DNA of 62,561 bases from Longimicrobiaceae bacterium (GCA_030146875.1 JASLAX010000117.1:1-62561); one strand, 5' to 3'. Counted from the first letter of the stretch, positions 42,138 to 52,917 are shown. The notes: generated by a model from the sequence alone, not told the origin. Made by a program: numbers and translations.

Positions 42138-44159
42138 ATGGCCCAGCAAGAGACCCCGCTCGACTCCCTGCTCCGCGAGGACCGCGTCTTCCCCCCCCCG
42201 CCCGAGACGGCCCGCGCGGCCCACGTCTCCGACGCGGAGGTCTACGCGCGCGCCGCCGCGGACCCGGAGGCGTGGTGGGCGCGGTGGGCGTCGGAGCTGC
42301 ACTGGTTCAAGCCCTGGGAGCGCGTGCTGGACTGGCGGCCCCCCAACGCCCGCTGGTTCGAGGGCGGAACGCTGAACGCGGCCTACAACTGCCTGGACCG
42401 CCACCTGGACGGCCCGCGCCGCACCAAGACGGCGCTGGTCTGGGAGGGCGAGCCGGGCGAGCGGCGCACCTTCACCTACCAGGAGCTGCACCGCGAGGTC
42501 GGCCGCGCCGCCAGCGCCCTACGGGGCCTGGGCGTGCGGAAGGGCGACCGCGTCGCCATCTACCTGCCCATGATCCCCGAGGCGGCCATCGCCATGCTGG
42601 CGTGCGCCCGCATCGGCGCGGCGCACTCGGTGGTCTTCGGCGGCTTCTCGGCGGAGTCGCTGCGCGACCGCATCCGCGACGCGGGCGTCAAGGTGCTGAT
42701 CACGGCGGACGGGGGATACCGGCGCGGAGGCGTGGTGGCGCTGAAGCGCGCGGCCGACGCGGCGGTGGAGGAGGAGGGCGGGTGCCCCACCATCGAGCAC
42801 GTGCTGGTCGTCCGCCGCCACGGCGCGGGGGGAGAGGTGCTGGGGGACGCGCGGCTGACCGAGGGGCGCGACCAGTGGTGGGAGGACGCGGTGGCGGCGG
42901 CGGACCCCGACTGCCCGGCGGAGGAGATGGACGCGGAGGACCTGCTGTTCATCCTCTACACCTCGGGCACCACGGGGAAGCCCAAGGGCATCATGCACAC
43001 CACGGGGGGCTACCTCACCCAGGCGTACGCCACCACGAAGTGGGTGTTCGATCTGAAGGAGGACGACGTCTACTGGTGCACGGCCGACGTGGGGTGGGTG
43101 ACGGGGCACACCTACATCGTCTACGGGCCGCTGGCGAACGGCGCCACGGTGCTGATGTACGAGGGTGCCCCCGACTGGCCCGACCGCGCCCGCTTCTGGA
43201 AGGCCGTCGAGGAGCACCGCGTCACCATCTTCTACACGGCGCCCACGGCCATCCGCGCCTTCATGAAGTGGGGCGAGGAGCTCCCGGCGCGCCACGACCT
43301 CTCCTCCCTGCGCCTGCTGGGCACGGTCGGCGAGCCGATCAACCCCGAGGCGTGGATCTGGTACCGGAAGAACATCGGCGGGGGGCGCTGCCCGATCGTG
43401 GACACGTGGTGGCAGACGGAGACGGGCGCCATCATGATCTCCCCCCTCCCCGGCGTCACCGCCACCAAGCCGGGCTCGGCCACCGTCGCCTTTCCCGGCA
43501 TCGAGGCCGACATCCTCTCCCTGGCGGGCGAGCGCATTCCCACCGGCGGCGGGTTCCTGGCCATCCGCAGGCCGTGGCCCTCCATGCTGCGCGGCATCTG
43601 GGGCGACCCCGAGCGCTTCCTGGACACCTACTGGACCAAGTGGCGGGACAGGACGGTGGACGAGGGGGAGCGCGCGCAGCCGGGTGAGAGCGTCTACTTC
43701 CCCGGCGACGGCGCCAAGCGCGACCAGGACGGCTACTTCTGGGTGATCGGGCGCATCGACGACGTGCTGAACGTGGCGGGCCACCGCATCGGCACCATGG
43801 AGGTGGAGTCGGCGCTGGTCGACCACCCGTCCGTGGCCGAGGCCGCCGTGGTGGGGAAGGCGCACGAGCTGAAGGGCCAGGCCGTGGCCGCGTTCGTGAC
43901 GCTGAAGGAGGGGATCGAGGCCACGGACGAGCTGCGGAAGGAGCTGGAGCAGCACGTGGTGAAGAAGATCGGCGCCATCGCCCGCCCCGACGACATCCTG
44001 TTCGCCGGCGACCTGCCCAAGACGCGCTCCGGCAAGATCATGCGCCGCCTGCTGAAGGACATCGCCGAGGGCCGCGCGCTGGGCGACACCACCACCCTGG
44101 CCGATCCCGCCGTGGTGCAGCGCCTGAAGGGCGAGTACGAGTCCCGCGGCGAGGTGTAG
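42138..44159 (+). CDS. acs: Acetyl-CoA synthetase (AMP-forming)
   Basis: 673 residues. Acetate, ATP and CoA become acetyl-CoA, AMP and PPi. The N-terminal ACAS domain (ELHWFKPWERVLDW), the P-loop-like YTSGTTGKPKG, VDTWWQTETG with the acyl-pocket Trp, GRIDDVLNVAGHR of the hinge, and the C-terminal TRSGKIMRRLL with the acetylatable Lys633 are all present. The length is near the family norm of about 650. The ribosome site AGGAG lies eight bases before ATG 42138. With actP at 48877 it forms the acetate-assimilation capacity of this region. Confidence 0.97.
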   Translation: MAQQETPLDSLLREDRVFPPPPETARAAHVSDAEVYARAAADPEAWWARWASELHWFKPWERVLDWRPPNARWFEGGTLNAAYNCLDRHLDGPRRTKTALVWEGEPGERRTFTYQELHREVGRAASALRGLGVRKGDRVAIYLPMIPEAAIAMLACARIGAAHSVVFGGFSAESLRDRIRDAGVKVLITADGGYRRGGVVALKRAADAAVEEEGGCPTIEHVLVVRRHGAGGEVLGDARLTEGRDQWWEDAVAAADPDCPAEEMDAEDLLFILYTSGTTGKPKGIMHTTGGYLTQAYATTKWVFDLKEDDVYWCTADVGWVTGHTYIVYGPLANGATVLMYEGAPDWPDRARFWKAVEEHRVTIFYTAPTAIRAFMKWGEELPARHDLSSLRLLGTVGEPINPEAWIWYRKNIGGGRCPIVDTWWQTETGAIMISPLPGVTATKPGSATVAFPGIEADILSLAGERIPTGGGFLAIRRPWPSMLRGIWGDPERFLDTYWTKWRDRTVDEGERAQPGESVYFPGDGAKRDQDGYFWVIGRIDDVLNVAGHRIGTMEVESALVDHPSVAEAAVVGKAHELKGQAVAAFVTLKEGIEATDELRKELEQHVVKKIGAIARPDDILFAGDLPKTRSGKIMRRLLKDIAEGRALGDTTTLADPAVVQRLKGEYESRGEV

Positions 44160-44259
44160 CGCCCTCCCCGCACGACCCGGCCGGACGACGCCGACGAGCC
44201 GAGCGGCCTCCGGCGACGCGGGACGGCCTCCACGACGGCGTCCCGCCGCACCGCGCCAC

Positions 44260-44288
44260 GGCGCGCCCGCCCCTCCGGCGGGCGCGCC
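44260..44288 (+). terminator. Terminator hairpin after acs
   Basis: Perfect 12-bp arms GGCGCGCCCGCC (44260-44271) and GGCGGGCGCGCC (44277-44288), loop of five, between acs and the lipoprotein gene. Confidence 0.55.
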
Positions 44289-44314
44289 GCTCCGTCCCTC
44301 TCCCCCGCCCGCCC

Positions 44315-45823
44315 ATGCCCAGGCGTCTCCTCCTCGCCGCCCTTCTGCTCACGCTCGCCGCCTGCGCCTCGCGCGGCACGCCGTCTCCCACCGGGATTCC
44401 CGAGCCGCTCCCGGTGATGCGGGAGTTCCGCGCGGCGTGGATCGCCACCGTGGCGAACATCGACTGGCCGTCACGCCCCGGCCTTTCGCCCGACGCGCAG
44501 AAGGAGGAGCTGCGGGCCATGCTGGACCGCGCCGTCCTGCTGAAGATGAACGGCATCGTGCTTCAGGTGCGGCCCGCGGCGGACGCGCTGTACGACTCGC
44601 CCTTCGAGCCCTGGTCCGAGTACCTGACGGGCGAGATGGGGCGGCGGCCGGACCCGTTCTACGACCCGCTCGCCTTCGCGGTGAGCGAGGCGCACGCGCG
44701 CGGGCTGGAGCTGCACGCCTGGTTCAACCCCTTCCGCGCCCGCCACGCCCAGGCGCGGGGCACCATCGCGGCCGACCACGTCTCCCGCGCCCGCCCAGAG
44801 CTGGTGCGGCGGTACGGGCGCTCGCTCTGGATGGACCCGGGCGACCCGGAGGTGCAGGACATCTCCATGCAGGTGATCCGCGACGTGGTGCGCCGCTACG
44901 ACGTGGACGGCGTCCACATCGACGACTACTTCTACCCGTACGCCGAGCGCGACTCCGCCGGGGTGGAGATCCCCTTCCCCGACTCCGCCACGTACGCGCG
45001 CTACCGCGCGGGGGGCGGCCGGCTGGCGCGCGACGACTGGCGCCGAAACAACGTGGACCGCTTCGTGGAACGCATGTTCCGCGAGGTGCGTCGGGAGAAG
45101 TCGTGGGTGAAGGTGGGCATCAGCCCGTTCGGCATCTGGCGCCCCGGCCACCCGCCGCAGATCCGCGGCTTCGACCCGTACGAGCGCCTGTACGCGGACT
45201 CTCGGAAGTGGCTGCGCGAGGGGTGGCTGGACTACTTCGTCCCACAGCTCTACTGGCCCATCGCGCGCACGGAGCTGAGCTTCTCCGTCCTCCTCCGCTG
45301 GTGGGCCGAGCAGAACGTCCACGACCGCCACCTGTGGCCGGGCGCGTTCACCTCGCGCGCGCTGCGGGCCGAGGCGGCGCCCTGGCCGGCGACGGAGATC
45401 GTGGCGCAGGTCAACGCGTCGCGCGGGCACCCGGGGTCGAGCGGGCTGGTGCACTTCAGCATGAAGGCGCTGATGCAGAACCCCGACTCCCTGGTGGAGA
45501 AGCTGGGCGTGGCCTACGCCCGCCCCGCGCTGGTGCCCGCCTCGCCCTGGATGGGCGGACGCGCGCCCGGGGCGCCGCGCCTGACGCTGGCCGCGGACTC
45601 CGCCGGCGCGCCGCTGCTGCGCTTCACCCCCTCCGACGGCAGGTCGCCGATGTGGTGGGTCGTGCGCGTGCGCCGCGGACGCGAGTGGACGGAGGCGATC
45701 CTTCCCGGATGGCGCGCGGAGCACCCCGCCGGCCCCGGCGCGGCGGTGGACGAGGCGCGCGTGCAGGGCGTCGACCGGCTGGGCGCGCTGGGGCGGGCGG
45801 GAGTCTGGCGGCGGGATCGGTAG
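44315..45823 (+). CDS. GH10-like (DUF187/YngK) lipoprotein
   Basis: 502 residues with a lipoprotein signal (PRRLLLAALLLTLAAC, Cys near 17). The body starts FRAAWIATVANIDWPS and follows the glycosyl-hydrolase-like family 10 TIM barrel: NGIVLQVRPAADALY, GLELHAWFNPFRAR, DVDGVHIDDYFYPY, VKVGISPFGIW, WLDYFVPQLYWP. Characterised relatives cleave or bind glycans, including peptidoglycan-related sugars. The C-terminus is a beta-sandwich-like domain. It is envelope-attached. Substrate unknown. Promoter not evident. Confidence 0.9.
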   Translation: MPRRLLLAALLLTLAACASRGTPSPTGIPEPLPVMREFRAAWIATVANIDWPSRPGLSPDAQKEELRAMLDRAVLLKMNGIVLQVRPAADALYDSPFEPWSEYLTGEMGRRPDPFYDPLAFAVSEAHARGLELHAWFNPFRARHAQARGTIAADHVSRARPELVRRYGRSLWMDPGDPEVQDISMQVIRDVVRRYDVDGVHIDDYFYPYAERDSAGVEIPFPDSATYARYRAGGGRLARDDWRRNNVDRFVERMFREVRREKSWVKVGISPFGIWRPGHPPQIRGFDPYERLYADSRKWLREGWLDYFVPQLYWPIARTELSFSVLLRWWAEQNVHDRHLWPGAFTSRALRAEAAPWPATEIVAQVNASRGHPGSSGLVHFSMKALMQNPDSLVEKLGVAYARPALVPASPWMGGRAPGAPRLTLAADSAGAPLLRFTPSDGRSPMWWVVRVRRGREWTEAILPGWRAEHPAGPGAAVDEARVQGVDRLGALGRAGVWRRDR

Positions 45824-46026
45824 TGGTGGCTCCGCGGTCTCGGGGAGGCGTTCCCTGCCCGCAGGGACGCGTCCGAGCGGCGGCCATGGCACGCCAAGCG
45901 TGGAGCGAGCGATGCGGCGGAGGTCTACCCGCTTGGCGGACCCCGCCTGCGAACCGCGAAAAGGGGGCGAGGGGGTGTCAGCAGTCTCACTTACGGCGAT
46001 CCATCAAATTGCAATCAGGAGACCAC

Positions 46027-46521
46027 GTGTCCTTCCTTGCTCTCGTTGTCGCGGGTTTGATTAGCGGGGTAGTCTCTGGCGGTGGTATCCTGCTCACTCA
46101 ACGGCTACAACGCCGCAACCAAGTCCGACAGGAACTATGGAAGGCGAGGTTCGAAACGTATGTGTCGGTCGCGCAATTCGCACTACGCTGGATGGCTTTC
46201 CGCGGGTTAGCAAATTCGAGCGGAGCTTCGTTCAGCGCACGCACGAATCGCCCGACGACCGACGAGTACAACGCACTGTTGGTGAAACTCTGGCTCCTCG
46301 CCGATCACCCAGCGATTCCCGGACAGTTCGTTCGCTGCATGGGTTGGGAGGGAAGCGAGGCGGGCGATCCCGTCTCATATCAGACGAAGGCAGGTGACGT
46401 TACGGACCTCACCGCCATGATGCGGCTGGACCTAGGAGCGCGGCGCGATCCCATTCCCGAGAACGACTGGGTACTGATCGATCTGGACGGAGCGCGAGTT
46501 GATTCGTCGTTGCCGGCTTGA
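46027..46521 (+). CDS. Lower-G+C small membrane-anchored protein
   Basis: 164 residues from GTG 46027, preceded by AGGAG at proper spacing. One N-terminal membrane helix (SFLALVVAGLISGVVSGGGI) is followed by LTQRLQRRNQVRQELWKARF and a soluble domain with W/F-rich helices (AQFALRWMAFRGLA, LLVKLWLLADHPAIPGQF). Codon third positions carry visibly more A/T than neighbouring genes, a sign of recent transfer. It resembles no family I can name; a one-helix anchor plus cytoplasmic helical domain is seen in many orphan accessory genes. Confidence 0.72.
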   Translation: MSFLALVVAGLISGVVSGGGILLTQRLQRRNQVRQELWKARFETYVSVAQFALRWMAFRGLANSSGASFSARTNRPTTDEYNALLVKLWLLADHPAIPGQFVRCMGWEGSEAGDPVSYQTKAGDVTDLTAMMRLDLGARRDPIPENDWVLIDLDGARVDSSLPA

Positions 46522-46669
46522 ACGGACTTAGCGCGGCTGCGTAGCCGCCGCGAGGTGAGCCGCACGGCGGGACTGAGGAGTAACTCCCAGGCGGTGGCGG
46601 GGACGCGTTCCCCTGGCGAGAGGCCCTTCCGCCCGGCGGGGCCCCGCCACCCCCGCCGCGGAGCGCCCG

Positions 46670-47785
46670 ATGTCCAGGTCCGCCGTCCTCCTGCCCATCC
46701 TGCTGTTCCTCTCCCTCCTCACCGCCACGCACGGAGGGGCCCAGGAGCTCAACATGCTCGCCGGGCTCTTCAAGAACGTCCACTCCATCACCGTCTACTA
46801 CCACGCCGCCGCCCTGCGCGAGTCGTCCGAGGTGTCGGACCGGCGCAACGGCTGCGGCCCGCTGTCGCTGTGCGGCGCGGGGAGCGAGGTGCTGATCGAC
46901 CTGACCGAGGGGGAGGGCGCGCACCTGGAGCTGGGGCTGGCCGCGGGATACCTGGCGGGGCTGGGCGCGCGCGAGCCCTCGCTGGACCTGCGCGGCTCGC
47001 TGCGCTCCTTTCCCACCGTCTCCGCGTACCTCACCGGCATCGACGTGCTGCCCACGCCGGCGCTGCAGCCGTACGTGGGGCTGAGCTTCGGCATCTCGGA
47101 GCTGTGGAACGCGCAGGCGTACGACCCCACCGGGCTGAAGTTCGGGGTGAAGGGGCAGACGTTCGACTACGGCGCCACCGCCGGCGTGTTCGTGGAGAGC
47201 CGCCGGGTGAAGGGCCTCTTCGCCGAGGTCGCGTACCGCGTGCGCCGCTTCGGGAGCGTGGAGTGGACGCTCCCCGCCGGCACCACCCGGCTGCCGGAGG
47301 GGTGGCCGCGCACGCTGGACGCGAGCGGATGGTCCGTGTCGCTGGGGTGGCAGTTCGACGTGCAGGGCGACGGGCACGACCACGCCGCGGGCCCGCCGGC
47401 GGTGACGGGAACCTGGGTGCTGGCGCGTCTCGACGGGCAGGCGCTTCCCGCGTTGCTCATGCAGGAGCCCCTCGCCGCGGGCGGGAGCGCGAAGGAGGAG
47501 CTTCTCGCCGGCACCCTGGCGCTGGAGGAGGGCGTCCCGGGCCGCTACCGCCTGGACCTGCTCGTCCGCACGACGGGGATGGACGCGGCGGGGAAGACGG
47601 TGTCCGTCCCCGCCCCGGCCCGGCGGGTGGAAGCGGGGACGTGGAGCGTGGAGGGCGACGGGGCGCTGCGGCTGGCTCCGGACGGCGGCGCGGCGGCGTA
47701 CCGGGCGACGCGGCTGGAGGGGGACCTGCTGGTGCAGGGGGCGGTCGGCGGGCACCTGCTTGCGCTGCGGAAGGCGAAGGAATGA
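46670..47785 (+). CDS. Exported beta-barrel protein with lipocalin-like end
   Basis: 371 residues with a Sec signal (MSRSAVLLPILLFLSLLTA, cleavage near THGGAQ). Residues about 25-240 alternate as in a small outer-membrane barrel: HLELGLAAGYLAGLG, LQPYVGLSFGISELW, YGATAGVFVESRRVKGLFAE, SGWSVSLGWQFDVQG. The final 130 residues begin AVTGTWVLARLDGQALPA and look like a META/lipocalin-like beta domain. Location in the outer membrane is inferred; function unknown. Confidence 0.72.
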   Translation: MSRSAVLLPILLFLSLLTATHGGAQELNMLAGLFKNVHSITVYYHAAALRESSEVSDRRNGCGPLSLCGAGSEVLIDLTEGEGAHLELGLAAGYLAGLGAREPSLDLRGSLRSFPTVSAYLTGIDVLPTPALQPYVGLSFGISELWNAQAYDPTGLKFGVKGQTFDYGATAGVFVESRRVKGLFAEVAYRVRRFGSVEWTLPAGTTRLPEGWPRTLDASGWSVSLGWQFDVQGDGHDHAAGPPAVTGTWVLARLDGQALPALLMQEPLAAGGSAKEELLAGTLALEEGVPGRYRLDLLVRTTGMDAAGKTVSVPAPARRVEAGTWSVEGDGALRLAPDGGAAAYRATRLEGDLLVQGAVGGHLLALRKAKE

Positions 47786-47916
47786 GGGATCCGGCCGGGT
47801 GCCGCCCGTGAGTTCTTCTGGTGGACGTTCCGCCGCCCCGGCAGGCTTCTGAGGGGCGCACCCCCGCGCGCGCCGCCCTGCCGTCCGGGGTCCGATCCCA
47901 CCCACGGAGCACCACC

Positions 47917-48792
47917 ATGCCGAAGACGATCGATCAGTACGTGGAGGAGCTGAAGCGTACGCTGAAGCGCGTGCGCGTGAAGGACGAGGGGGAGTACTGG
48001 GTCGCCGAGTCCGACCACCTGCTCGACGAGGACGGCCTGCGCGAGTACGCCCAGGAGCGGAAGAACGAGGACGACGGCCGCGCCGCGGCCGCGGGCGGGA
48101 GCGGCACGTCGCAGCTCGTGGGGATCAAGCAGGGCGGGCAGACGGTGAAGTGGCCCGACGCGCAGAAGACGGCCCTCACCTACTGCATCCTGAAGAAGTC
48201 GTTCGAGACGGAGAAGCTGGACGCCAACGGCGACGTGACCGAGTCGGTGATGGATGCCGACGCCGAGGCGCGCTACGCGAAGGCGAAGCAGCTCCTGGCC
48301 GAGGCCGCGGGGGCGTGGGAGAAGGCCTGCGGCGTGAAGTTCGTCTACAAGCCCCAGTTCGACTCGCGGCCGACGACGAAGGTGCCCGAGGTGGTGTTCG
48401 CGGTCAGGATGGTGGACACCGAGGGCGCGATCCTGGCCTCCTCGTTCTACCCCAACACCCGGCAGGACAACCGGCGGATGCTGGTGGACAAGGGGCTCTT
48501 CGAGGGGGCGTGGGGCTTCGACCCTGCCGGCGTGGTGCGCCACGAGCTGGGGCACGTGCTGGGCTTCAAGCACGAGCCCGTGCGCAGCGGCGCCCGCCCC
48601 ACCTGCCCGGACGAGCGCCAGGTGAAGGAGGACGACGCCGCCGGCGAGGCGTTCGACATCACCGAGTACGATCCGCAGTCGGTGATGCACTTCTACTGCA
48701 AGAACCTGCCGTTCTCCGACGAGCAGAAGCAGATGCAGCTCTCCGACCTGGACCGGGCCGGCGCCCGCCAGCTCTACGGCCCGCCCGCCTGA
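47917..48792 (+). CDS. Matrixin-like zinc metalloprotease
   Basis: 291 residues. The zinc motif HELGHVLGFKH (metzincin HExxHxxGxxH) and a Met-turn SVMHFYC place it with matrixins/M10-M12-like peptidases. No signal peptide is visible; the N-terminus is a charged helix (MPKTIDQYVEELKRTLKRVR). ATG 47917 is preferred because upstream codons are nonsense and ACGGAG lies 12 bases before. The same CCCACGGAGCAC leader precedes the gene at 51039. It is probably cytoplasmic or exported by a non-Sec route; substrate unknown. Confidence 0.85.
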   Translation: MPKTIDQYVEELKRTLKRVRVKDEGEYWVAESDHLLDEDGLREYAQERKNEDDGRAAAAGGSGTSQLVGIKQGGQTVKWPDAQKTALTYCILKKSFETEKLDANGDVTESVMDADAEARYAKAKQLLAEAAGAWEKACGVKFVYKPQFDSRPTTKVPEVVFAVRMVDTEGAILASSFYPNTRQDNRRMLVDKGLFEGAWGFDPAGVVRHELGHVLGFKHEPVRSGARPTCPDERQVKEDDAAGEAFDITEYDPQSVMHFYCKNLPFSDEQKQMQLSDLDRAGARQLYGPPA

Positions 48793-48816
48793 GGAACGCG
48801 GCGTGGGCGAAGTGCA

Positions 48817-48851
48817 GAGGGGTCCCGGCCGCGGCGGCCGGGGCCCCTCTT
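48817..48851. terminator. Bidirectional terminator
   Basis: 16-bp arms (48817-48832 and 48836-48851) with one G-U pair and a 3-base loop, followed by TTCGTCTTCG. It lies between the matrixin gene and convergent actP. One of the strongest hairpins here. Confidence 0.7.
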
Positions 48852-48876
48852 CGTCTTCGGTGGGGACGACGTTCCG

Positions 48877-50504
<1,628 letters not shown>

Positions 50505-50508
<4 letters not shown>

Positions 50509-50846
50509 GCGCGGCCTCCGCGGATCCGCTCCAGCACCGTCTCGGCCATGGCGTCGAAGCGCCGCGCCCGCCGCACGTACGCCCACATGAGCAGCCACGC
50601 CATGACGAACTGCGAGAGCGCGAACAGGTAGGCCACGTTCACGTTCCCGAACACGTCGCCGTCCATCGCGTCGGGGAAGTAGCCCACCAGGATGGGGAGG
50701 GCGAAGTAGTAGACGATGAAGAACGCCGTGGCGGGAAGGATGAAGCGGCGCTTGGCGGCCACCAGCGCCCGGAACTCCGGGTCCGCCTCCACGGCGGCCC
50801 AATCCACGGAGGCGGCGGTCTGCGTCTCGGGGGGGCGATCGGGCAT
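50505..50846 (-). CDS. DUF485 membrane protein (YjcH-like)
   Basis: 113 residues with two membrane helices: ILPATAFFIVYYFALPILVG and VAYLFALSQFVMAWLLMWAY. The DUF485 signature (FRALVAAKRRFILPAT) is clear. Such proteins are encoded with actP and are thought to assist the permease. ATG 50846 is preceded by GGAGG at six bases. An earlier in-frame start would add an Arg/Pro tail. Confidence 0.9.
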
Positions 50847-51038
50847 CCGGATCCTCCGTCGGGGGCGGCGCGGCGCGCGGGGGGAACGCACGTAGGGTAC
50901 GGACCCGCCCCCCGGGCGACAAGGGGCACGCGGTCGTCGCGGTGTGGGAAAGTGGGCTTACGCGTCCGTCCAATCTCGTGCACGGACGGAGGAGACGAGC
51001 TCCTTCGCCGAAGGGACACCAACCCACGGAGCACGATC

Positions 51039-51278
51039 ATGTCCGAGAGCACCCATCCCGGCGGCAGCTCGCAGGCCCTGGACGCCCTGCAGCGGCTGGA
51101 CGCGGAGCTGCAGGACGTCGGCGCCGCCGACGCCGTCGACCCGTGCGAGGCGTACCGCAGGATCCGGCCCGTCCTGGCGGCCGCGCTGCCCATCATCAAG
51201 GCGCTCGCGCCGACCGCGGGCAAGGCGATCGAGAAGCTGATGGCGATCCTCGACCAGCTGTGCAAGGCGCGAGGCTAG
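51039..51278 (+). CDS. 79-residue helical protein of unknown function
   Basis: Start ATG 51039 lies after CCCACGGAGCACGATC. The product begins MSESTHPGGSSQALDALQRL and ends in an amphipathic helical stretch (RRIRPVLAAALPIIKALAPT, AGKAIEKLMAILDQLCKARG) with two Cys, at 36 and 75. No signal peptide. The hydrophobic-basic second half resembles small helix-forming peptides or membrane-active proteins, but this is only appearance. A hairpin at 51300 follows. No family recognised. Confidence 0.65.
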   Translation: MSESTHPGGSSQALDALQRLDAELQDVGAADAVDPCEAYRRIRPVLAAALPIIKALAPTAGKAIEKLMAILDQLCKARG

Positions 51279-51299
51279 AAGGCACGCCCCGCCCAGGAG

Positions 51300-51329
51300 A
51301 GCCGGCGGGCGAGCGCTCTCCCGCCGGCT
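51300..51329 (+). terminator. Hairpin after the 79-residue gene
   Basis: Perfect 10-bp arms AGCCGGCGGG (51300-51309) and CCCGCCGGCT (51320-51329), 10-base loop, 21 bases beyond the stop. Confidence 0.55.
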
Positions 51330-51439
51330 GCCGCGGTACCCGCCTCGCGTCGCACCCGTCCGCCGGCTAGCTTGTCGCCTTCCGCGGGCCGGGGCGTCCG
51401 CGGGGGAGGCGGCACGGGAACCGAGGCACGGGCGGGGAG

Positions 51440-52264
51440 ATGTCGGAAGGCGGGGAGACGCTGCGGCTGGGGCACATCACGTACAGCAACTGCTTTCCGG
51501 TCCACGCGGGGCTGGTGGACCGGGGGCCGCCCGAGGGGATCGTCCTGGTGGAGGGCGTCCCCTCGTACCTCAACGGGCTGCTGGAGCGGGGCGGGATCCA
51601 TGCCGCCCCGTCCTCCAGCATCGAGTACGCGCGGCACGCGGAGCGCTACCGCATCCTTCCCGACCTGGTGATCGGGTCGCGCGGCGCCGTGCGCAGCATC
51701 CTGCTCCTCTCCGACCGCGACCCGCGCGAGCTGGGGGGCGGCCTGGTCGCGCTCCCCACCGCCTCGGCGACCTCCGTCGTGCTGCTCAAGGTGCTGCTCC
51801 GCGCCCGGTGGGGGGTGGAGGCGCGCTTCCGCTGGTTCGACCAGGCCGCCGAGGACCCGTTCGCCGCCGGGGCCCACGCCGCCCTGTTCATCGGCGACGT
51901 GGCGCTGCGGCCCGGCCTGTACCCCGAGCGGCGCGTCCGCACCGACCTGGGCGCGGAGTGGTGGGACCACACCGGCCTTCCCTTCGCCTTCGCGGTGTGG
52001 CAGGCCGCGGGCGGCTCCGAGGCCGCCCTGTCGAGGCTGCACGCGGCGCTGCTGGAGTCGCGGGCGTACGGCGACGCCCGCCGCGCCGAGCTGGCGGCGC
52101 GACACGCGGAGCGCTTCGGCTTCGCGCCGGAGTACCTGGAGCGCTACTGGGCCGACCTGTCGTACGAGCTGGACGGGCCCATGGTGGAGGGGCTCCAGGC
52201 CTTCTACCGCCTGGCCGCCGAGACGGGCGAGCTCCACGCCGCGCCCGCGCTGCGCTGGGTGTGA
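51440..52264 (+). CDS. mqnA: Chorismate dehydratase, futalosine menaquinone pathway
   Basis: 274 residues with the MqnA/MqnD periplasmic-binding-like fold but no signal peptide. LRLGHITYSNCFPVHAGL, APSSSIEYARHAERYRILPD and IGSRGAVRSILLLSDRDP are MqnA hallmarks; the Ser-Ser-Ile-Glu-Tyr segment lies at the active-site strand. MqnA dehydrates chorismate to 3-[(1-carboxyvinyl)oxy]benzoate, the first step of the futalosine route to menaquinone. Other mqn genes are not in the window. ATG 51440 follows GGCGGGGAG. Confidence 0.92.
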   Translation: MSEGGETLRLGHITYSNCFPVHAGLVDRGPPEGIVLVEGVPSYLNGLLERGGIHAAPSSSIEYARHAERYRILPDLVIGSRGAVRSILLLSDRDPRELGGGLVALPTASATSVVLLKVLLRARWGVEARFRWFDQAAEDPFAAGAHAALFIGDVALRPGLYPERRVRTDLGAEWWDHTGLPFAFAVWQAAGGSEAALSRLHAALLESRAYGDARRAELAARHAERFGFAPEYLERYWADLSYELDGPMVEGLQAFYRLAAETGELHAAPALRWV

Positions 52265-52281
52265 GGGCCTTGCGCGTCCGC

Positions 52282-52310
52282 TTGCGCGCGTGCGGGGCTC
52301 CTTCTAGATT
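52282..52310 (+). promoter_or_regulatory. Putative promoter of the Bor gene
   Basis: TTGCGC (52282-52287), a 17-base spacer, TAGATT (52305-52310). It lies about 160 bases before the start codon, implying a long 5' leader. Confidence 0.35.
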
Positions 52311-52471
52311 CCGCGCCGCTCATCGACAAACGCCTGGCGCTCCCCCGCGCCGGGCTCCCCGAAGACGCAGCACGGTGCGCCCGCGACGCGCGAGCGCGCC
52401 GCCTTCTCCCCCGCCCGGCACGGCGCGGCCGCGAGAAAGACCCCACCTCCTCACCCCTGGAGTCCCCTCAG

Positions 52472-52891
52472 ATGCGCAAGTCCCTGCGTAGTTCCCTCGC
52501 CGCCCTGGCCCTGATCGGGTTCGGCACCACCGCCTGCTATCACACCACGGTCGACACCGGCCGCGCGCCGAACGGCACCGTCATCCACAAGGCCTGGGCG
52601 CACTCGTTCATCAACGGCCTCGTTCCGCCGGCCACGGTGGAGACCGCCTCGCAGTGCCCGAACGGCGTGGCGAAGGTGGAGACCCAGATGTCGTTCCTGA
52701 ACATGCTGGTCGGGGCCCTGACCTTCGGGATCTACACGCCGATGGACATCACGGTGCAGTGCGCCGGCCCCGGCGGCGCCGCGTCGATCACGGTGCCCGA
52801 GGGCGCCACGCAGGCCGACCTGGCCGCAGCGATCGGGAAGGCCGCCGAGCAGTCCGCGCAGACCCAGGCGCCGGTCTACGTCGCCTTCTGA
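52472..52891 (+). CDS. Bor-family lipoprotein
   Basis: 139 residues with a lipobox signal (SLAALALIGFGTTAC, Cys near 22). CYHTTVDTG followed by AWAHSFINGLVPP and CPNGVAKVETQMSFLNMLVG matches Bor/Iss-type lipoproteins. In lambda and ColV plasmids Bor gives serum resistance; chromosomal homologues outside enterics have no known role. A C-terminal helix rich in Ala/Gln (AAAIGKAAEQSAQTQAP) is extra. Sites of membrane anchoring are inferred. Confidence 0.85.
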   Translation: MRKSLRSSLAALALIGFGTTACYHTTVDTGRAPNGTVIHKAWAHSFINGLVPPATVETASQCPNGVAKVETQMSFLNMLVGALTFGIYTPMDITVQCAGPGGAASITVPEGATQADLAAAIGKAAEQSAQTQAPVYVAF

Positions 52892-52917
52892 TCCACGGGC
52901 GATCGTCGTAGCGAAAG

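Noticed and set aside
45892..45938. CGCCAAGCG and CGCTTGGCG inverted pair considered as an attachment site or tRNA remnant
   Set aside because: No tRNA arms fold, no integrase is nearby, and no direct repeat flanks the lower-G+C gene that follows.
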